From positions 1 to 64,000 of the forward strand of contig JAQOSZ010000059.1 in assembly GCA_030347455.1 (NCBI GenBank): 64,000 nucleotides of DNA, given 5' to 3'. Below are positions 39,307 to 49,240 of this stretch, piece after piece. Position numbers and translations under genes: made by a program. Under the pieces are notes generated by a model. It was not told where the DNA came from and searched no databases. It was given only the letters and a program-made list of their open reading frames with translations. Source of the stretch: Kentomonas sorsogonicus. Lineage: Eukaryota > Euglenozoa > Kinetoplastea > Trypanosomatida > Trypanosomatidae. Position 1 is the first letter of the stretch, and the number at the start of each line of letters is the position of its first letter.

Positions 39307-39404
39307 TCAGAGAAACGACAGTTCTAACAATACCATGGGTGCATCACGTGGTGGCGCGTGCCGTGCACGGCCTCTGTGGCAGCGAAAAAGTAAAGCATCA
39401 TCAC
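39307..39404 (-). ncRNA. Box C/D snoRNA A, unit 4
   Basis: Same 98-nt sequence as unit 2. Confidence 0.8.
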
Positions 39405-39564
39405 GCAGGGGAGCACGGCGGGCGGCGGCGCGGCTCTCGCCCCATTGTTCATCGGAAGGCCCACCGGGTGGTTAAACGGGCGGTCCGAGCGAAACGGGTC
39501 TGGCGGGCGCGGCGCGGCGCGGCGCGGCGCGGCGGTGGAAGGCACAAGGCGGCGCACGCAGGCG

Positions 39565-39653
39565 GTCGCACGCTCCTCAGAAGCCCTGAAGGGTATCGAT
39601 CAGCGGGCTCAGTAGCGGAGCAGGGTGGGTGTCACTCATCCGGAGCGTGCGAC
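39565..39653 (-). ncRNA. Box C/D snoRNA D, unit 5
   Basis: Same boxes and 12-bp stem as unit 1. Confidence 0.75.
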
Positions 39654-39755
39654 GCAGCCGCGTGTGCGCACCAGCGCGTGTGTGTCGGGGGGAGCGCGGG
39701 TGGGGTCGGGGAATCAGGGTCAGGGGGAGAGGGAGCGGGGGGCGCCGCGCGGCGG

Positions 39756-39843
39756 TCAGACTTACTATCTAACGATTCTATATGGGTGATCATCGTCCAG
39801 GGTCAGTTTTCCCGAGTTACATGGTGAATAGCTTTCTCATCAC
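39756..39843 (-). ncRNA. Box C/D snoRNA C, unit 5
   Basis: 88 nt: one C fewer than the other copies in the C run just after box D', so the D'-C' spacing is shortened. Boxes and both guides are unchanged. Confidence 0.83.
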
Positions 39844-39904
39844 CCGCCGGCGGTCGCCCTCGCGGCGGTGCGGTCCCGCCCCCGCGCACACGCGCGCGCG
39901 CGCG

Positions 39905-39984
39905 TCAGTGCCGTGTGTGTTAACAAGTGCATCAGATTTCAGACTCGTCTTCCAATTATTTTGTAATCTTAGCAATTTCATCAC
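39905..39984 (-). ncRNA. Box C/D snoRNA B, unit 5
   Basis: Same 80-nt sequence as unit 1. Confidence 0.85.
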
Positions 39985-40083
39985 ACCGCGGGCGCGCGCG
40001 CGGCGGGGGCGGCGTCGCCGCCGCCACAGTCGAGGAGGGGGAGGGGGAGGGAAGCGGAGAAGGCGTAGCGCAGCGGCTCCCCG

Positions 40084-40181
40084 TCAGAGAAACGACAGTT
40101 CTAACAATACCATGGGTGCATCACGTGGTGGCGCGTGCCGTGCACGGCCTCTGTGGCAGCGAAAAAGTAAAGCATCATCAC
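40084..40181 (-). ncRNA. Box C/D snoRNA A, unit 5
   Basis: Same 98-nt sequence as unit 2. Confidence 0.8.
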
Positions 40182-40341
40182 GCAGGGGAGCACGGCGGGC
40201 GGCGGCGCGGCTCTCGCCCCATTGTTCATCGGAAGGCCCACCGGGTGGTTAAACGGGCGGTCCGAGCGAAACGGGTCTGGCGGGCGCGGCGCGGCGCGGC
40301 GCGGCGCGGCGGTGGAAGGCACAAGGCGGCGCACGCAGGCG

Positions 40342-40430
40342 GTCGCACGCTCCTCAGAAGCCCTGAAGGGTATCGATCAGCGGGCTCAGTAGCGGAGCAG
40401 GGTGGGTGTCACTCATCCGGAGCGTGCGAC
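40342..40430 (-). ncRNA. Box C/D snoRNA D, unit 6
   Basis: Same boxes and 12-bp stem as unit 1. Confidence 0.75.
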
Positions 40431-40521
40431 GCAGCCGCGTGTGCGCCCGCGGGTGCTGTCGGGGGGAGGCGTGGGGTAGGGGAGTCAGGGGGGAGAGGGA
40501 GCGGGGGGCGCCGCGCGGCGG

Positions 40522-40610
40522 TCAGACTTACTATCTAACGATTCTATATGGGTGATCATCGTCCAGGGGTCAGTTTTCCCGAGTTACATGGTGAATAGCT
40601 TTCTCATCAC
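40522..40610 (-). ncRNA. Box C/D snoRNA C, unit 6
   Basis: Same 89-nt sequence as unit 1. Confidence 0.85.
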
Positions 40611-40669
40611 CCGCCGGCGGTCGCCCTCGCGGCGGTGCGGTCCCGCCCCCGCGCACGCGCGCGCGCGCG

Positions 40670-40749
40670 TCAGTGCCGTGTGTGTTAACAAGTGCATCAG
40701 ATTTCAGACTCGTCTTCCAATTATTTTGTAATCTTAGCAATTTCATCAC
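40670..40749 (-). ncRNA. Box C/D snoRNA B, unit 6
   Basis: Same 80-nt sequence as unit 1; the flanking CG run is two bases shorter. Confidence 0.85.
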
Positions 40750-40851
40750 ACCGCGGGCGCGCGCGGCGGGGGCGGCGTCGCCGCCGCCACAGTCGAGGAG
40801 GGGGAAGGGGGAGGGAGCGGAGAAGGCGAAGCGCAGCGCAGCGGCTCCCCG

Positions 40852-40949
40852 TCAGAGAAACGACAGTTCTAACAATACCATGGGTGCATCACGTGGTGGC
40901 GCGTGCCGTGCACGGCCTCTGTGGCAGCGAAAAAGTAAAGCATCATCAC
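40852..40949 (-). ncRNA. Box C/D snoRNA A, unit 6
   Basis: Same 98-nt sequence as unit 2. Confidence 0.8.
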
Positions 40950-41109
40950 GCAGGGGAGCACGGCGGGCGGCGGCGCGGCTCTCGCCCCATTGTTCATCGG
41001 AAGGCCCACCGGGTGGTTAAACGGGCGGTCCGAGCGAAACGGGTCTGGCGGGCGCGGCGCGGCGCGGCGCGGCGCGGCGGTGGAAGGCACAAGGCGGCGC
41101 ACGCAGGCG

Positions 41110-41198
41110 GTCGCACGCTCCTCAGAAGCCCTGAAGGGTATCGATCAGCGGGCTCAGTAGCGGAGCAGGGTGGGTGTCACTCATCCGGAGCGTGCGAC
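41110..41198 (-). ncRNA. Box C/D snoRNA D, unit 7
   Basis: Same boxes and 12-bp stem as unit 1. Confidence 0.75.
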
Positions 41199-41289
41199 GC
41201 AGCCGCGTGTGCGCGCGGGTGCCTGTCTGGGGGGAGGCGTGGGGTAGGGGAATCAGGGGGGAGAGGGAGCGGGGGGCGCCGCGCGGCGG

Positions 41290-41378
41290 TCAGACTTACT
41301 ATCTAACGATTCTATATGGGTGATCATCGTCCAGGGGTCAGTTTTCCCGAGTTACATGGTGAATAGCTTTCTCATCAC
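41290..41378 (-). ncRNA. Box C/D snoRNA C, unit 7
   Basis: Same 89-nt sequence as unit 1. Confidence 0.85.
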
Positions 41379-41439
41379 CCGCCGGCGGTCGCCCTCGCGG
41401 CGGTGCGGTCCCGCCCCCGCGCACACGCGCGCGCGCGCG

Positions 41440-41519
41440 TCAGTGCCGTGTGTGTTAACAAGTGCATCAGATTTCAGACTCGTCTTCCAATTATTTTGTA
41501 ATCTTAGCAATTTCATCAC
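41440..41519 (-). ncRNA. Box C/D snoRNA B, unit 7
   Basis: Same 80-nt sequence as unit 1. Confidence 0.85.
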
Positions 41520-41623
41520 ACCGCGGGCGCGCGCGCGGCGGGGGCGGCGTCGCCGCCGCCACAGTCGAGGAGGGGGAGGGGGGAGGGAGCGGAGAAGGCG
41601 AAGCGCAGCGCAGCGGCTCCCCG

Positions 41624-41721
41624 TCAGAGAAACGACAGTTCTAACAATACCATGGGTGCATCACGTGGTGGCGCGTGCCGTGCACGGCCTCTGTGGCAGC
41701 GAAAAAGTAAAGCATCATCAC
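41624..41721 (-). ncRNA. Box C/D snoRNA A, unit 7
   Basis: Same 98-nt sequence as unit 2. The GGCGC tract further upstream in transcription is shortened and an ACAAGGC is duplicated in this unit. Confidence 0.8.
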
Positions 41722-41878
41722 GCAGGGGAGCACGGCGGGCGGCGGCGCGGCTCTCGCCCCATTGTTCATCGGAAGGCCCACCGGGTGGTTAAACGGGCGG
41801 TCCGAGCGAAACGGGTCTGGCGGGCGCGGCGCGGCGCGGCGGCGGAAGGCACAAGGCACAAGGCGGCGCACGCAGGCG

Positions 41879-41967
41879 GTCGCACGCTCCTCAGAAGCCC
41901 TGAAGGGTATCGATCAGCGGGCTCAGTAGCGGAGCAGGGTGGGTGTCACTCATCCGGAGCGTGCGAC
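41879..41967 (-). ncRNA. Box C/D snoRNA D, unit 8
   Basis: Same boxes and 12-bp stem as unit 1. Confidence 0.75.
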
Positions 41968-42074
41968 GCAGCCGCGTGTGCGCACCAGCGCGTGTGTGTC
42001 TGGGGGAGGCGTGGGGTAGGGGAGTCGGGGGAATAGGGATCAGGGGGAAGGGAGCGGGGGGCGCCGCGCGACGG

Positions 42075-42163
42075 TCAGACTTACTATCTAACGATTCTAT
42101 ATGGGTGATCATCGTCCAGGGGTCAGTTTTCCCGAGTTACATGGTGAATAGCTTTCTCATCAC
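42075..42163 (-). ncRNA. Box C/D snoRNA C, unit 8
   Basis: Same 89-nt body as unit 1, with the same outer-stem change as unit 3. Confidence 0.83.
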
Positions 42164-42222
42164 CCGCCGGCGGTCGCCCTCGCGGCGGTGCGGTCCCGCC
42201 CCCGCGCACGCGCGCGCGCGCG

Positions 42223-42302
42223 TCAGTGCCGTGTGTGTTAACAAGTGCATCAGATTTCAGACTCGTCTTCCAATTATTTTGTAATCTTAGCAATTTCATC
42301 AC
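42223..42302 (-). ncRNA. Box C/D snoRNA B, unit 8
   Basis: Same 80-nt sequence as unit 1; one extra C in the flanking stem region. Confidence 0.85.
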
Positions 42303-42406
42303 ACCGCGGGCCGCGCGCGCGGCGGGGGCGGCGTCGCCGCCGCCACAGTCGAGGAGGGGAGGGGGAGGGGAGCGGAGAAGGCGAAGCGCAGCGCAGCGGC
42401 TCCCCG

Positions 42407-42504
42407 TCAGAGAAACGACAGTTCTAACAATACCATGGGTGCATCACGTGGTGGCGCGTGCCGTGCACGGCCTCTGTGGCAGCGAAAAAGTAAAGCATCA
42501 TCAC
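42407..42504 (-). ncRNA. Box C/D snoRNA A, unit 8
   Basis: Same 98-nt sequence as unit 2. Confidence 0.8.
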
Positions 42505-42664
42505 GCAGGGGAGCACGGCGGGCGGCGGCGCGGCTCTCGCCCCATTGTTCATCGGAAGGCCCACCGGGTGGTTAAACGGGCGGTCCGAGCGAAACGGGTC
42601 TGGCGGGCGCGGCGCGGCGCGGCGCGGCGCGGCGGCGGAAGGCACAAGGCGGCGCACGCAGGCG

Positions 42665-42753
42665 GTCGCACGCTCCTCAGAAGCCCTGAAGGGTATCGAT
42701 CAGCGGGCTCAGTAGCGGAGCAGGGTGGGTGTCACTCATCCGGAGCGTGCGAC
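42665..42753 (-). ncRNA. Box C/D snoRNA D, partial unit 9
   Basis: Complete snoRNA D with its 12-bp stem. It is the only gene of the truncated ninth unit and the first gene of the array in transcription order. Confidence 0.75.
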
Positions 42754-42809
42754 GCAGCCGCGTGTGCGCGCGGGCGCCTGTCGGGGGGAGGCGTGGGGTA
42801 GGGGAGTCA

Positions 42810-43180
42810 CAGCGGAAAGTGTCTAGGGAGCAGCTTGATTGGAGTGAAGGCAGAGCGAGAGGAGGTGGTCATGATGAGACAGCAAAGACTCAGACAAGTA
42901 TGTGCTCAGACAAGTATGTGTGGAGCGTTGTGAGATGACATGTGATGTCGCTCAGGAGGCACGCAGGTATCGGAGAAGAAAACGCATCGGTGTCAACTAA
43001 ACTGATTCAGCAGTTGTTGCAGCTCAGCAGCAGTGTACTCAGTGGCCGCGTGGCTCTGGGGTTGGCAAGGTCGCAACTATACGCATAAGAGTGTCTGAAG
43101 GAAGAGTCTGTGGAGCTAAGCATAGGGTAAAACGCACAGCAGACGATAGTGAGAGTGAAGTGAATGCCTTCAACTGCCCC
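42810..43180. other. Unique sequence between snoRNA array and EndoG
   Basis: Moderate GC. A short direct repeat (CTCAGACAAGTATGTG twice, about 42890-42920). No gene seen; probably the EndoG 3' UTR and array leader. Confidence 0.5.
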
Positions 43181-44668
43181 TCAGTAGTCGTCAATGCTGC
43201 CGGTAGCCGCCGTCAGCAGTTCGCTCTTGCGTTCCTCATACTCCTTGCGCAGAGCCTCCAGCCCCTTGGCGCTGCTGCCGCCGGCACCGCTCTTGCCGCC
43301 TTCGCTGCCGGCGTCCGCGCTGCCGGCGACGAGTTCGGCGAAGACGCCGTTGAGCTCCGGCACGGAGTGGCACTGCCGCAGTCCGCGCGACGCCGCGGTA
43401 GTGCTGGAAGAGGCCGCTTGTGTGGTTCTCGCACTTGCGGAAGCCGAGGGGGGACTTGGCGCCGCAGAGGGGACGACGGCGGCGGCGGAGGAGGAGGCGG
43501 AGGGCGCGAGAAGCCCCGGCAGCAGCGGGCGGCCGGCGAGCCGCTCGAGTGCCGGGACGGTTGTGAGGAAACTCTCCAGCGGCTGCTCCCGCGCGGCGCC
43601 GCCGTTGGGGACGAGGAAGGCGGCGACGGCGCGCGTGGGCGGCGCGGCGGGGGCGGGCCGCACGTCCGCGACGATGATCTTGAAGAAGTGCGTCGGCACC
43701 GCCACCCGCCCGCCGCCGACGCTGTCGTGCACAAAGACACGCCGCCACTCGCCGGCACCGGGGAGGAGGCGGGCGGCGGGCGCTCCGTCGGCGGCCGCAC
43801 CTCCAGCGCCTCGCCGCCGCCGGGCAGCACCCGCGCGCGCGCCCAGCTGGGGGCATAGATCGGCCCGGAGAGGATGCACACGCGGTTGCCGTTAGGGCCG
43901 CCGCCGCCGACCTGGCCCTTGCCCCCCGCGCCCGGGGCGGCGAAGGCGCGGCGCAGGACGGCCTTGGCGAGGGTCTCGACCCGCAGCCAGTCGGTCGCGT
44001 TGGCGGCCATATCCTGCGGCGCGATGTTGGCGCTCATGTTGAACGTCGCGTCGAGGAAGCGCTGGTTGAGCGCCGCCGCGCTGCCCGCCGCCTCCGCGTC
44101 CGCGCGGTGCAGCTGCGCAGGCGCCAGGTGCCCCCGGCTGAGGCCGCGCCGCTCGCCGGGCGCCGGCGCGTAGTCCCCGGGCCCCACGCGCCACGCCGGC
44201 GGGACGCTGTCGTCCGCGTAGAATCGGCTGTGCGCGCGGCTCGCAGCGTCGGCGTCGCCGCCGGCGGTCGGATCGCGGTCGAAGCACTCGAGCACCCAAT
44301 TCGGCGCGCCGCGCTCGTAGTTGAGGCTCGCCGCGTACGCGCCGTAACAGCGCACGTCCTCTGTCCGCCGCCGCCGCGCCGCCTCCGCCGCCCGTCAGGG
44401 GATCGGCCAGGCGCCGGCACTGCCGCAAAAAGGCCTCGCGTAGCGCCGGCAGCTCCGACGGCGGCACGCGCGGCGGCAGCACCACGGGGAAAGGCAGGCC
44501 GGCGGCGGCGGAGGAGGCGGCACCCGGCGGCGGCGGGGCGGTGGGCGGCGGCGGCACGTACACCACCGAGGCGCTGCCGCTGCCGTTGCTGTAGGCCAGC
44601 AGGCCGCCCAGCCCGGCGAGGACGGCGGCGGCGGCGCCGAACGCGTAGGCGAGGCGGTTAGACGTCAT
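43181..44668 (-). CDS. Mitochondrial endonuclease G (DNA/RNA non-specific nuclease), frame broken
   Basis: ATG at 44668, TGA at 43181. An N-terminal hydrophobic segment (AYAFGAAAAVLAGLGGLLAY) fits mitochondrial intermembrane-space anchoring. The nuclease core shows NYERGAPNWVLECFDRD, the catalytic motif as SRGHLAP (44128-44139; DRGH in animals), FNMSANIAPQ, GNRVCILSGPIYAP, and VPTHFFKIIV after the active site. EndoG degrades nuclear or mitochondrial DNA in cell death and maintenance. The readable frame changes at about 44355-44375 and 43745-43765, and twice again near the C-terminus around SPLGFRKCENHTSGLFQHYR. These sites are GC-rich, so consensus error is likely, but decay is possible. It is next to the snoRNA array. 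Confidence 0.75.
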
Positions 44669-46547
44669 GGCGCCAGGAGGACGCGAACGCAGAGAAGATA
44701 CGTTTACTTGATCGGAGGCTATTTGTCAATGAGGTGAGAGAAGGAGCAAAAATGAAGTGCATCAAAGGGTGTGCGGAGAGCAGCGTGCGCTCCAAACAGT
44801 CATTCGCTAATGCATCACAGCGCAAATATTTTGGGCGACTCACAATGAAAAAAAAAATAGGCACCGAAGTTTTTCCAGTCATCTCAAGCTACTGCCTGGG
44901 AAGTACCTTCCGCAGTATCCTTTTCATTTGTATTTGTCCTGGCACTGTCAGTTCTTTTTTCAGGAGAAGGGAGAAATCGAGAAGCATACAATACAATAGG
45001 TACAGCATCGACCCACACAGCTGTGGAATAGAGTGAAAAGAAGAAGAGCTTTCGCGGTGTGATGACCGAGAAAATGAAATGCAAAAAAAAAAAAGAGGAG
45101 ATGTATTTGTAATAAAAGAGAGATAAAGAGTCAAAAACCAAGTGGAGAGGGGGAAAACGTGAATGTAGGGGTGTCTGTTTGCCGTGGCGACCACCACAGA
45201 TTGATGTCGATACTGTTGAATTTGTGGATACTTTTTAATTATTTTTTTTCGCTTTTTACGTAAAGAAATGTCAACAGAAAATAAGTCAGTCGAAAACAAT
45301 AATAATAATAATAATAACGTACCGGATTGAAAAGAGAAACAAGCTGTTGCTTTGATGTGTGCCTCTTCCCCCATTTACTGTCATCAGTTTGCATATACAT
45401 ATTTATATGCTTTTTATGTTTTGATGGCGAAAGCTACAATTAATATTTCTTTCCAAGTTTCGTGTTTTTGATGTAAGCGGACCCAAAAGATGCATTCCTC
45501 CCTTCTGACAGCCGAACTTTACCGCCGCAGAGAAGAATAAAAAGAACGACGGTAAGCGCACAGAGGAGAGTCAGTTTGCGTGTTTGTGTGTGTGTGAGCG
45601 AAGACAGTCTTCGGCAAAGGAAATGGAGTGCATGGTCTGATACGAATGGAGGAAGAAAAAAAGCACGAGCGGAAAACATTGCAAGAGAAAAGGAATACAG
45701 AGGAAGGAGCGTCCCCGTTATAAAATAACAGTGAAGAAGTAAAAGGATGAAAGGGAAGTGTACTGTTCGGTGAAATCGAAATATTTGCTCGTATGAAAAT
45801 AAAAAGCAGTCATGGCATTAACGCTCCCTCTCAAACGAGATTCAGAAGGGAAATAAAAAAAGAGCGAATCTGAAAATGATGAGAGGCACGGAGCGACACA
45901 GGAAGCGGATGAATGTCAAAGCATCTAAAAAGAAAAACATACAATCGTATGGAGGGAGGGAAGAGGAGAGAAGAAAAAAAAGAAATCGCAAAGAAGATGG
46001 ACAGAATGATCGGAGAATGGGAAAATGGGAATCTTTGGAAATATATAATGTCATAAAAAAAAGACAGGGAAAGGTAATGAGAAAGGCGTATAATCAAACA
46101 AAGAAGAGAGCACCGCCTGAAAAAGTGACGGGAGTGGGAGGCATATTTACTTATATATATTAATGTTATGTGAAACTGAACTTGAAAGAATAGAAAAGCA
46201 AAGAAAAGCAGAACAACGAGAGAGTGAGAGGAAAACGTGTTTGCTAGCTAGAAGTTAGCGAGACGGGGAAATAAATGAAAATAAATCGGGCGAGCAATGT
46301 GATGCAGATATTTTCTGTTCTTCTTTTAGTTTTTGCGATGAAGAAGAGTACATCACATCTCAAGAATGGCAAGAGAAAAAAAAAGACTTTTTCCAAATGT
46401 GAAATCGACCGGAAATCCCAAACAGATGAAGGGGAAAGAAAACAGAAGAAAAGAGCGTCGGATTGTCAATGTTTGGGAAAGAAATGTAAAGAAATAAAAG
46501 AGAACAGGGGGGGGGGAAGAGCCACACGCAGAGAGCAGCGCGTCGCC
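44669..46547. other. 1.9-kb AT-rich spacer
   Basis: Purine-rich on the + strand, with an (AAT)n run at about 45300-45317. No gene seen on either strand. Confidence 0.5.
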
Positions 46548-47184
46548 TCACACGAAGCGGAAGGTTGGGGCGTTGGCCATAGTGGTGAGTGAGGCGCCGC
46601 GGTCCGCGCGCCGGCGGCTGCTGCCGTCGCTGGGGCTGAGCGATCGGCTCTCGCTGGCGCCCTCCTCCTCCTCCCCCGCGGCCTCCTTGCGACGAATTCC
46701 GCGGGTCGGAAGGGCGTGCTGGGCCGCCGCTGCCGCAGCCGCCGGTGCGCCTCGTCGTCGGCGCCGCTCTCACTGCTGAGGCGGCGGAGAAGCACGCTGC
46801 GCTGCCGGTGGCGCTCCGCCGCGCGTCCCCTCCGCGTCACCCTCCTCCTCCTCGCCGTCGTCCGGCGGCGCGGCGGCGCACAGAACTTCGGCAGAATGGT
46901 CACGCTGCTGCTGCCGCGGCGGCTGCCGAGGGAGAGGCGGCGCTGCTGGTGGTGCTGCGACGCCCCCGCCGCCTGTGGCTGCGCCGCCCGCCGGCTGGCA
47001 GGCTCCGCGCGCGCGCTGGGGGCCGCGGGGCGCGGGCGCGGGCGGGCGGCGACGGCGACGGTCGCAGGAAGGCGAGGTCTATGTCGCCCGCGTCGGCGGC
47101 GCCGGTGTCGTCGCGCCAGGCGTCGGGCGGCGCGCGGCCGCTGCCGCCGTCGTCGCCGTCGGTGAACGCGCGGAAACGGAACAT
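46548..47184 (-). CDS. Hypothetical low-complexity protein, frame broken twice
   Basis: ATG at 47184 (MFRFRAFTDGDDGGSGRAPP) and a TGA at 46548 after SLTTMANAPTFRFV. Readable blocks in three phases are GDIDLAFLRP, VTILPKFC, SVLLRRLSSESGADDEAHRR and HALPTRGIRRKEAAGEEEEG. The phase changes at about 46900 and again at about 46730-46750. The blocks keep GC-rich codon use and protein-like composition, so I read one gene of about 210 residues. No domain is recognised. The acidic and Ser/Arg-rich stretches suggest a disordered protein. Confidence 0.5.
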
Positions 47185-48046
47185 AACGCGCGTCAGGGAC
47201 GGAGGAGAGAGAAAAGAAAAGGGAAGGAAAGGGAAAGAGAGATTTGATCTAGGAACGGTGGCGGGGTGGAGAGGGAGAGCCTCGACTATGTATGTGGAGC
47301 ACGTGTGACGGTAGAGCAGCAGTGACGTGGACCTGTGTGTGTGTGTGTGTGTGTGGGAGAGAGAGAGAGAGAGAGAGAGGGAAGCTGCCAGATGCCAATG
47401 GAAGAATAGAAGTTGTCTCCTCGATGGAAAACGGTAGAAATCAGGACGGTTGCTTTTATTTCTTCCTGGAGCTCTAGAATATTGAAGGGAATATTTTGCG
47501 AAAAAAAAAAAGAGGAAAAAAGGAAGAGGAATAGTCTAGATTATTATTATTATTATTATTTCGTTTGCGAAGATATTTTGTGAGATTTGATTAGTAAGTT
47601 TAGTTTGCTTTATCCCTGTGATTCGTATGTCGTGGCAAGTTAAGGCGGAGGATACAGAGGGTGAGAGAAGTGAATAGAAAAAGGATGGCTGCGATTTCAG
47701 AGAAGGAGCATGGTGAGCAGCGGAGAAGAACTCGGCACCACGTGACTTGGAATGGTTTATGTAACCGTACGAGACAGCGCTCAGCCGCGCGCACTCTTCT
47801 CACTCACGACGAGCGACGCATTCACTTCAGCGGAAGCGCAGTGGTCTCATGTTTTTCCTTTATTTCTTTCATCATTATATATTCTCGTGCACTTTATTCT
47901 TGTCTTTAAAAGGTCTATACATATGTGAGAAGCACAATCGCAGAGTCCAAATCGGCACGCACGCCGACAGACACACACACAAACAGAGAGAGAGAGAGAG
48001 AGAGAGAATAGAGAAAGGAGGGAGAGCATATACGGCTCCCGCCGCC
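47185..48046. other. Spacer with CA and CT tracts
   Basis: Contains (GT)n at 47334-47355, (GA)n at 47356-47380, an (ATT)n run at about 47541-47562 and (GA)n at 47985-48007. On the coding strand the first two form a CT tract then a CA repeat, about 150 nt upstream of the gene at 47184. No gene seen. Confidence 0.6.
47334..47380. repeat. Compound (GT)n(GA)n microsatellite
   Basis: GT repeat directly followed by a GA repeat. On the coding strand this is (CT)n then (CA)n upstream of the ATG at 47184. Confidence 0.9.
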
Positions 48047-49240
48047 CTAGGAGAGCAGCTTGAGCTTTGTGACGAGCATGATGCGGAGGCTCTGGTCGAA
48101 GGAGGTGGCGGCGAGCAGGCCCTCCCGGCCGCGGCACCAGTCGAGGCTGTTGAGCGGCTGGTCCCCGACGCGCGCCTTGTTGATGAGCCGCAGGCTGCCG
48201 GCGACGCCGCGGCTGTGCTGCGGGTTGGCCGGGTCGCGCAGGCTGCGCTCCGGGGGGTACTCGTATTGGTAGAGTGCCAAGTCGCCGCCGCCGCCGGCGA
48301 CGAACACCTCGCGGTTCTGCGGGAGGGTGCGGGCGGCCCACACGGTGCCGGCGCTCACCTCCCGCTCCTCCACGTACGCGTAGCCGAGCTCCGGGTGCTG
48401 CGTGCGCAGATCGTACACGCGCAGGCGCCCCTCCAGCATCGCCACCGTCAGCTTGTTCATCGGAATGTCCGGCCGGTCAAAGTCGAGGTCGCAGACGCCG
48501 TTGCCGACGTTGAACTCCGCGACGGCCGCGTTGCCGCGCCGCAGGTCGAAGAGCTTGACGTCGCCGTTGTCGTACCCCGCGGCCACCACGCGGTCGTCGG
48601 CGCTCACGCTGTTGCCGAAGCGCACCGCCCAGCAGTCCCGCGCGCGCGCCGCGTCGGCCGGCGCGAAGGCCACCACCGCGCGCTCCGGCTGGCGGCAGTC
48701 CCACACGCGCACGCACCCGTCGCGGCCGCCGGTCAGCAGCTCGCCGGGCCCCGCGTGCCGCGCGCCGTCGACGCAGTTGATGAGGCTCGCGTGCGCGTGG
48801 GGGGCGTGGAAGGTGCGGCACGGCGCGAGGTCCGCCAGCGCGCGCGGGCCGCCCGGCGCGGCGGTCGGCAGCCGCTCCACGTCCAGCAGCTGCAGGCCGC
48901 CGCCAAAGTCCCCGAGCGCGAGCGTGCACGGCGCGGCGAGGCGCTCCGCCGCGTAGTAGTTGTGCGCGAAGGTGCAGCACTTGAGGGGGAGCGCCGTGCG
49001 CAGCTCCGCCAGCGCAGACAGCTCGCCGCGGCGCAGCTCGTAGAGACTCAGCGCGCCGTTGTTGTTGGGGTACTGCCCCACCACCGCCACGCGCGCCGAC
49101 TGCGGCACCCAGCGCACGTCGAAGGGCGTGTACAGCAGGCTCTTGCGCACGTGCTGCACAATCTGCTGGCGCGCGGGGCGGGAGGCGCCTTTAGCGGCGT
49201 CGGCGCCGCCCGCGGGGGTCTCCGCGTGGGGGATGTACAT
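48047..49240 (-). CDS. WDR92: WD40 protein WDR92 (DNAAF10/Monad)
   Basis: 397 codons, ATG at 49240, TAG at 48047, uninterrupted. It has WD40 repeats throughout, for example LLTGGRDGCVRVWDCRQPE and VVAAGYDNGDVKLFDLRRG. The end SLDWCRGREGLLAATSFDQS followed by LRIMLVTKL is diagnostic for WDR92, whose animal form ends SLDWSPDKxGLCxCxSFDQ...VRVLIVTKL. WDR92 acts in the cytoplasm with the R2TP chaperone to preassemble axonemal dynein arms, which fits a flagellated cell. Upstream leucine-type start codons are ignored because the ATG gives the expected start. Length matches the family (about 360-400). Confidence 0.88.
   Translation of the reverse strand: MYIPHAETPAGGADAAKGASRPARQQIVQHVRKSLLYTPFDVRWVPQSARVAVVGQYPNNNGALSLYELRRGELSALAELRTALPLKCCTFAHNYYAAERLAAPCTLALGDFGGGLQLLDVERLPTAAPGGPRALADLAPCRTFHAPHAHASLINCVDGARHAGPGELLTGGRDGCVRVWDCRQPERAVVAFAPADAARARDCWAVRFGNSVSADDRVVAAGYDNGDVKLFDLRRGNAAVAEFNVGNGVCDLDFDRPDIPMNKLTVAMLEGRLRVYDLRTQHPELGYAYVEEREVSAGTVWAARTLPQNREVFVAGGGGDLALYQYEYPPERSLRDPANPQHSRGVAGSLRLINKARVGDQPLNSLDWCRGREGLLAATSFDQSLRIMLVTKLKLLS

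Larger units (their letters stand above)
36443..42809 (-). repeat. snoRNA gene array: eight tandem units plus a partial ninth
   Basis: Direct repeats start at 36443, 37212, 37979, 38770, 39562, 40339, 41107, 41876 and 42662, with periods of 767-792 bp. The ninth copy stops at about 42809. Each full unit carries four box C/D snoRNA genes on the minus strand, in transcription order A (98 nt), B (80 nt), C (89 nt), D (66 nt plus a 12-bp stem), separated by very GC-rich spacers. Almost all copy differences lie in the spacers (G/C runs, GGCGC tract, CGCG runs), not in the snoRNA bodies. Tandemly reiterated snoRNA clusters are the known arrangement in trypanosomatids. Frames of 60-240 codons that recur in every unit are composition artefacts. 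Confidence 0.9.

Noticed and set aside
36776-42801. Recurring frames of 60-240 codons in every array unit
   Set aside because: They run across snoRNA bodies and spacers, change with each spacer indel and have no ordered protein pattern.
36443-42809. Spliced-leader RNA or 5S rRNA array
   Set aside because: Tandem units of this size suggested it, but no spliced-leader exon end (CAGTTTCTGTACTTTATTG-like) and no 5S signature is present on either strand.
36443-42809. CRISPR-like array
   Set aside because: Units are about 780 bp, nearly identical throughout and eukaryotic in context.
42860-43015. + strand ATGATGA with a distant CTGA after the array
   Set aside because: The box distance is about 140 nt, there is no terminal stem, and the strand is opposite to all genes.
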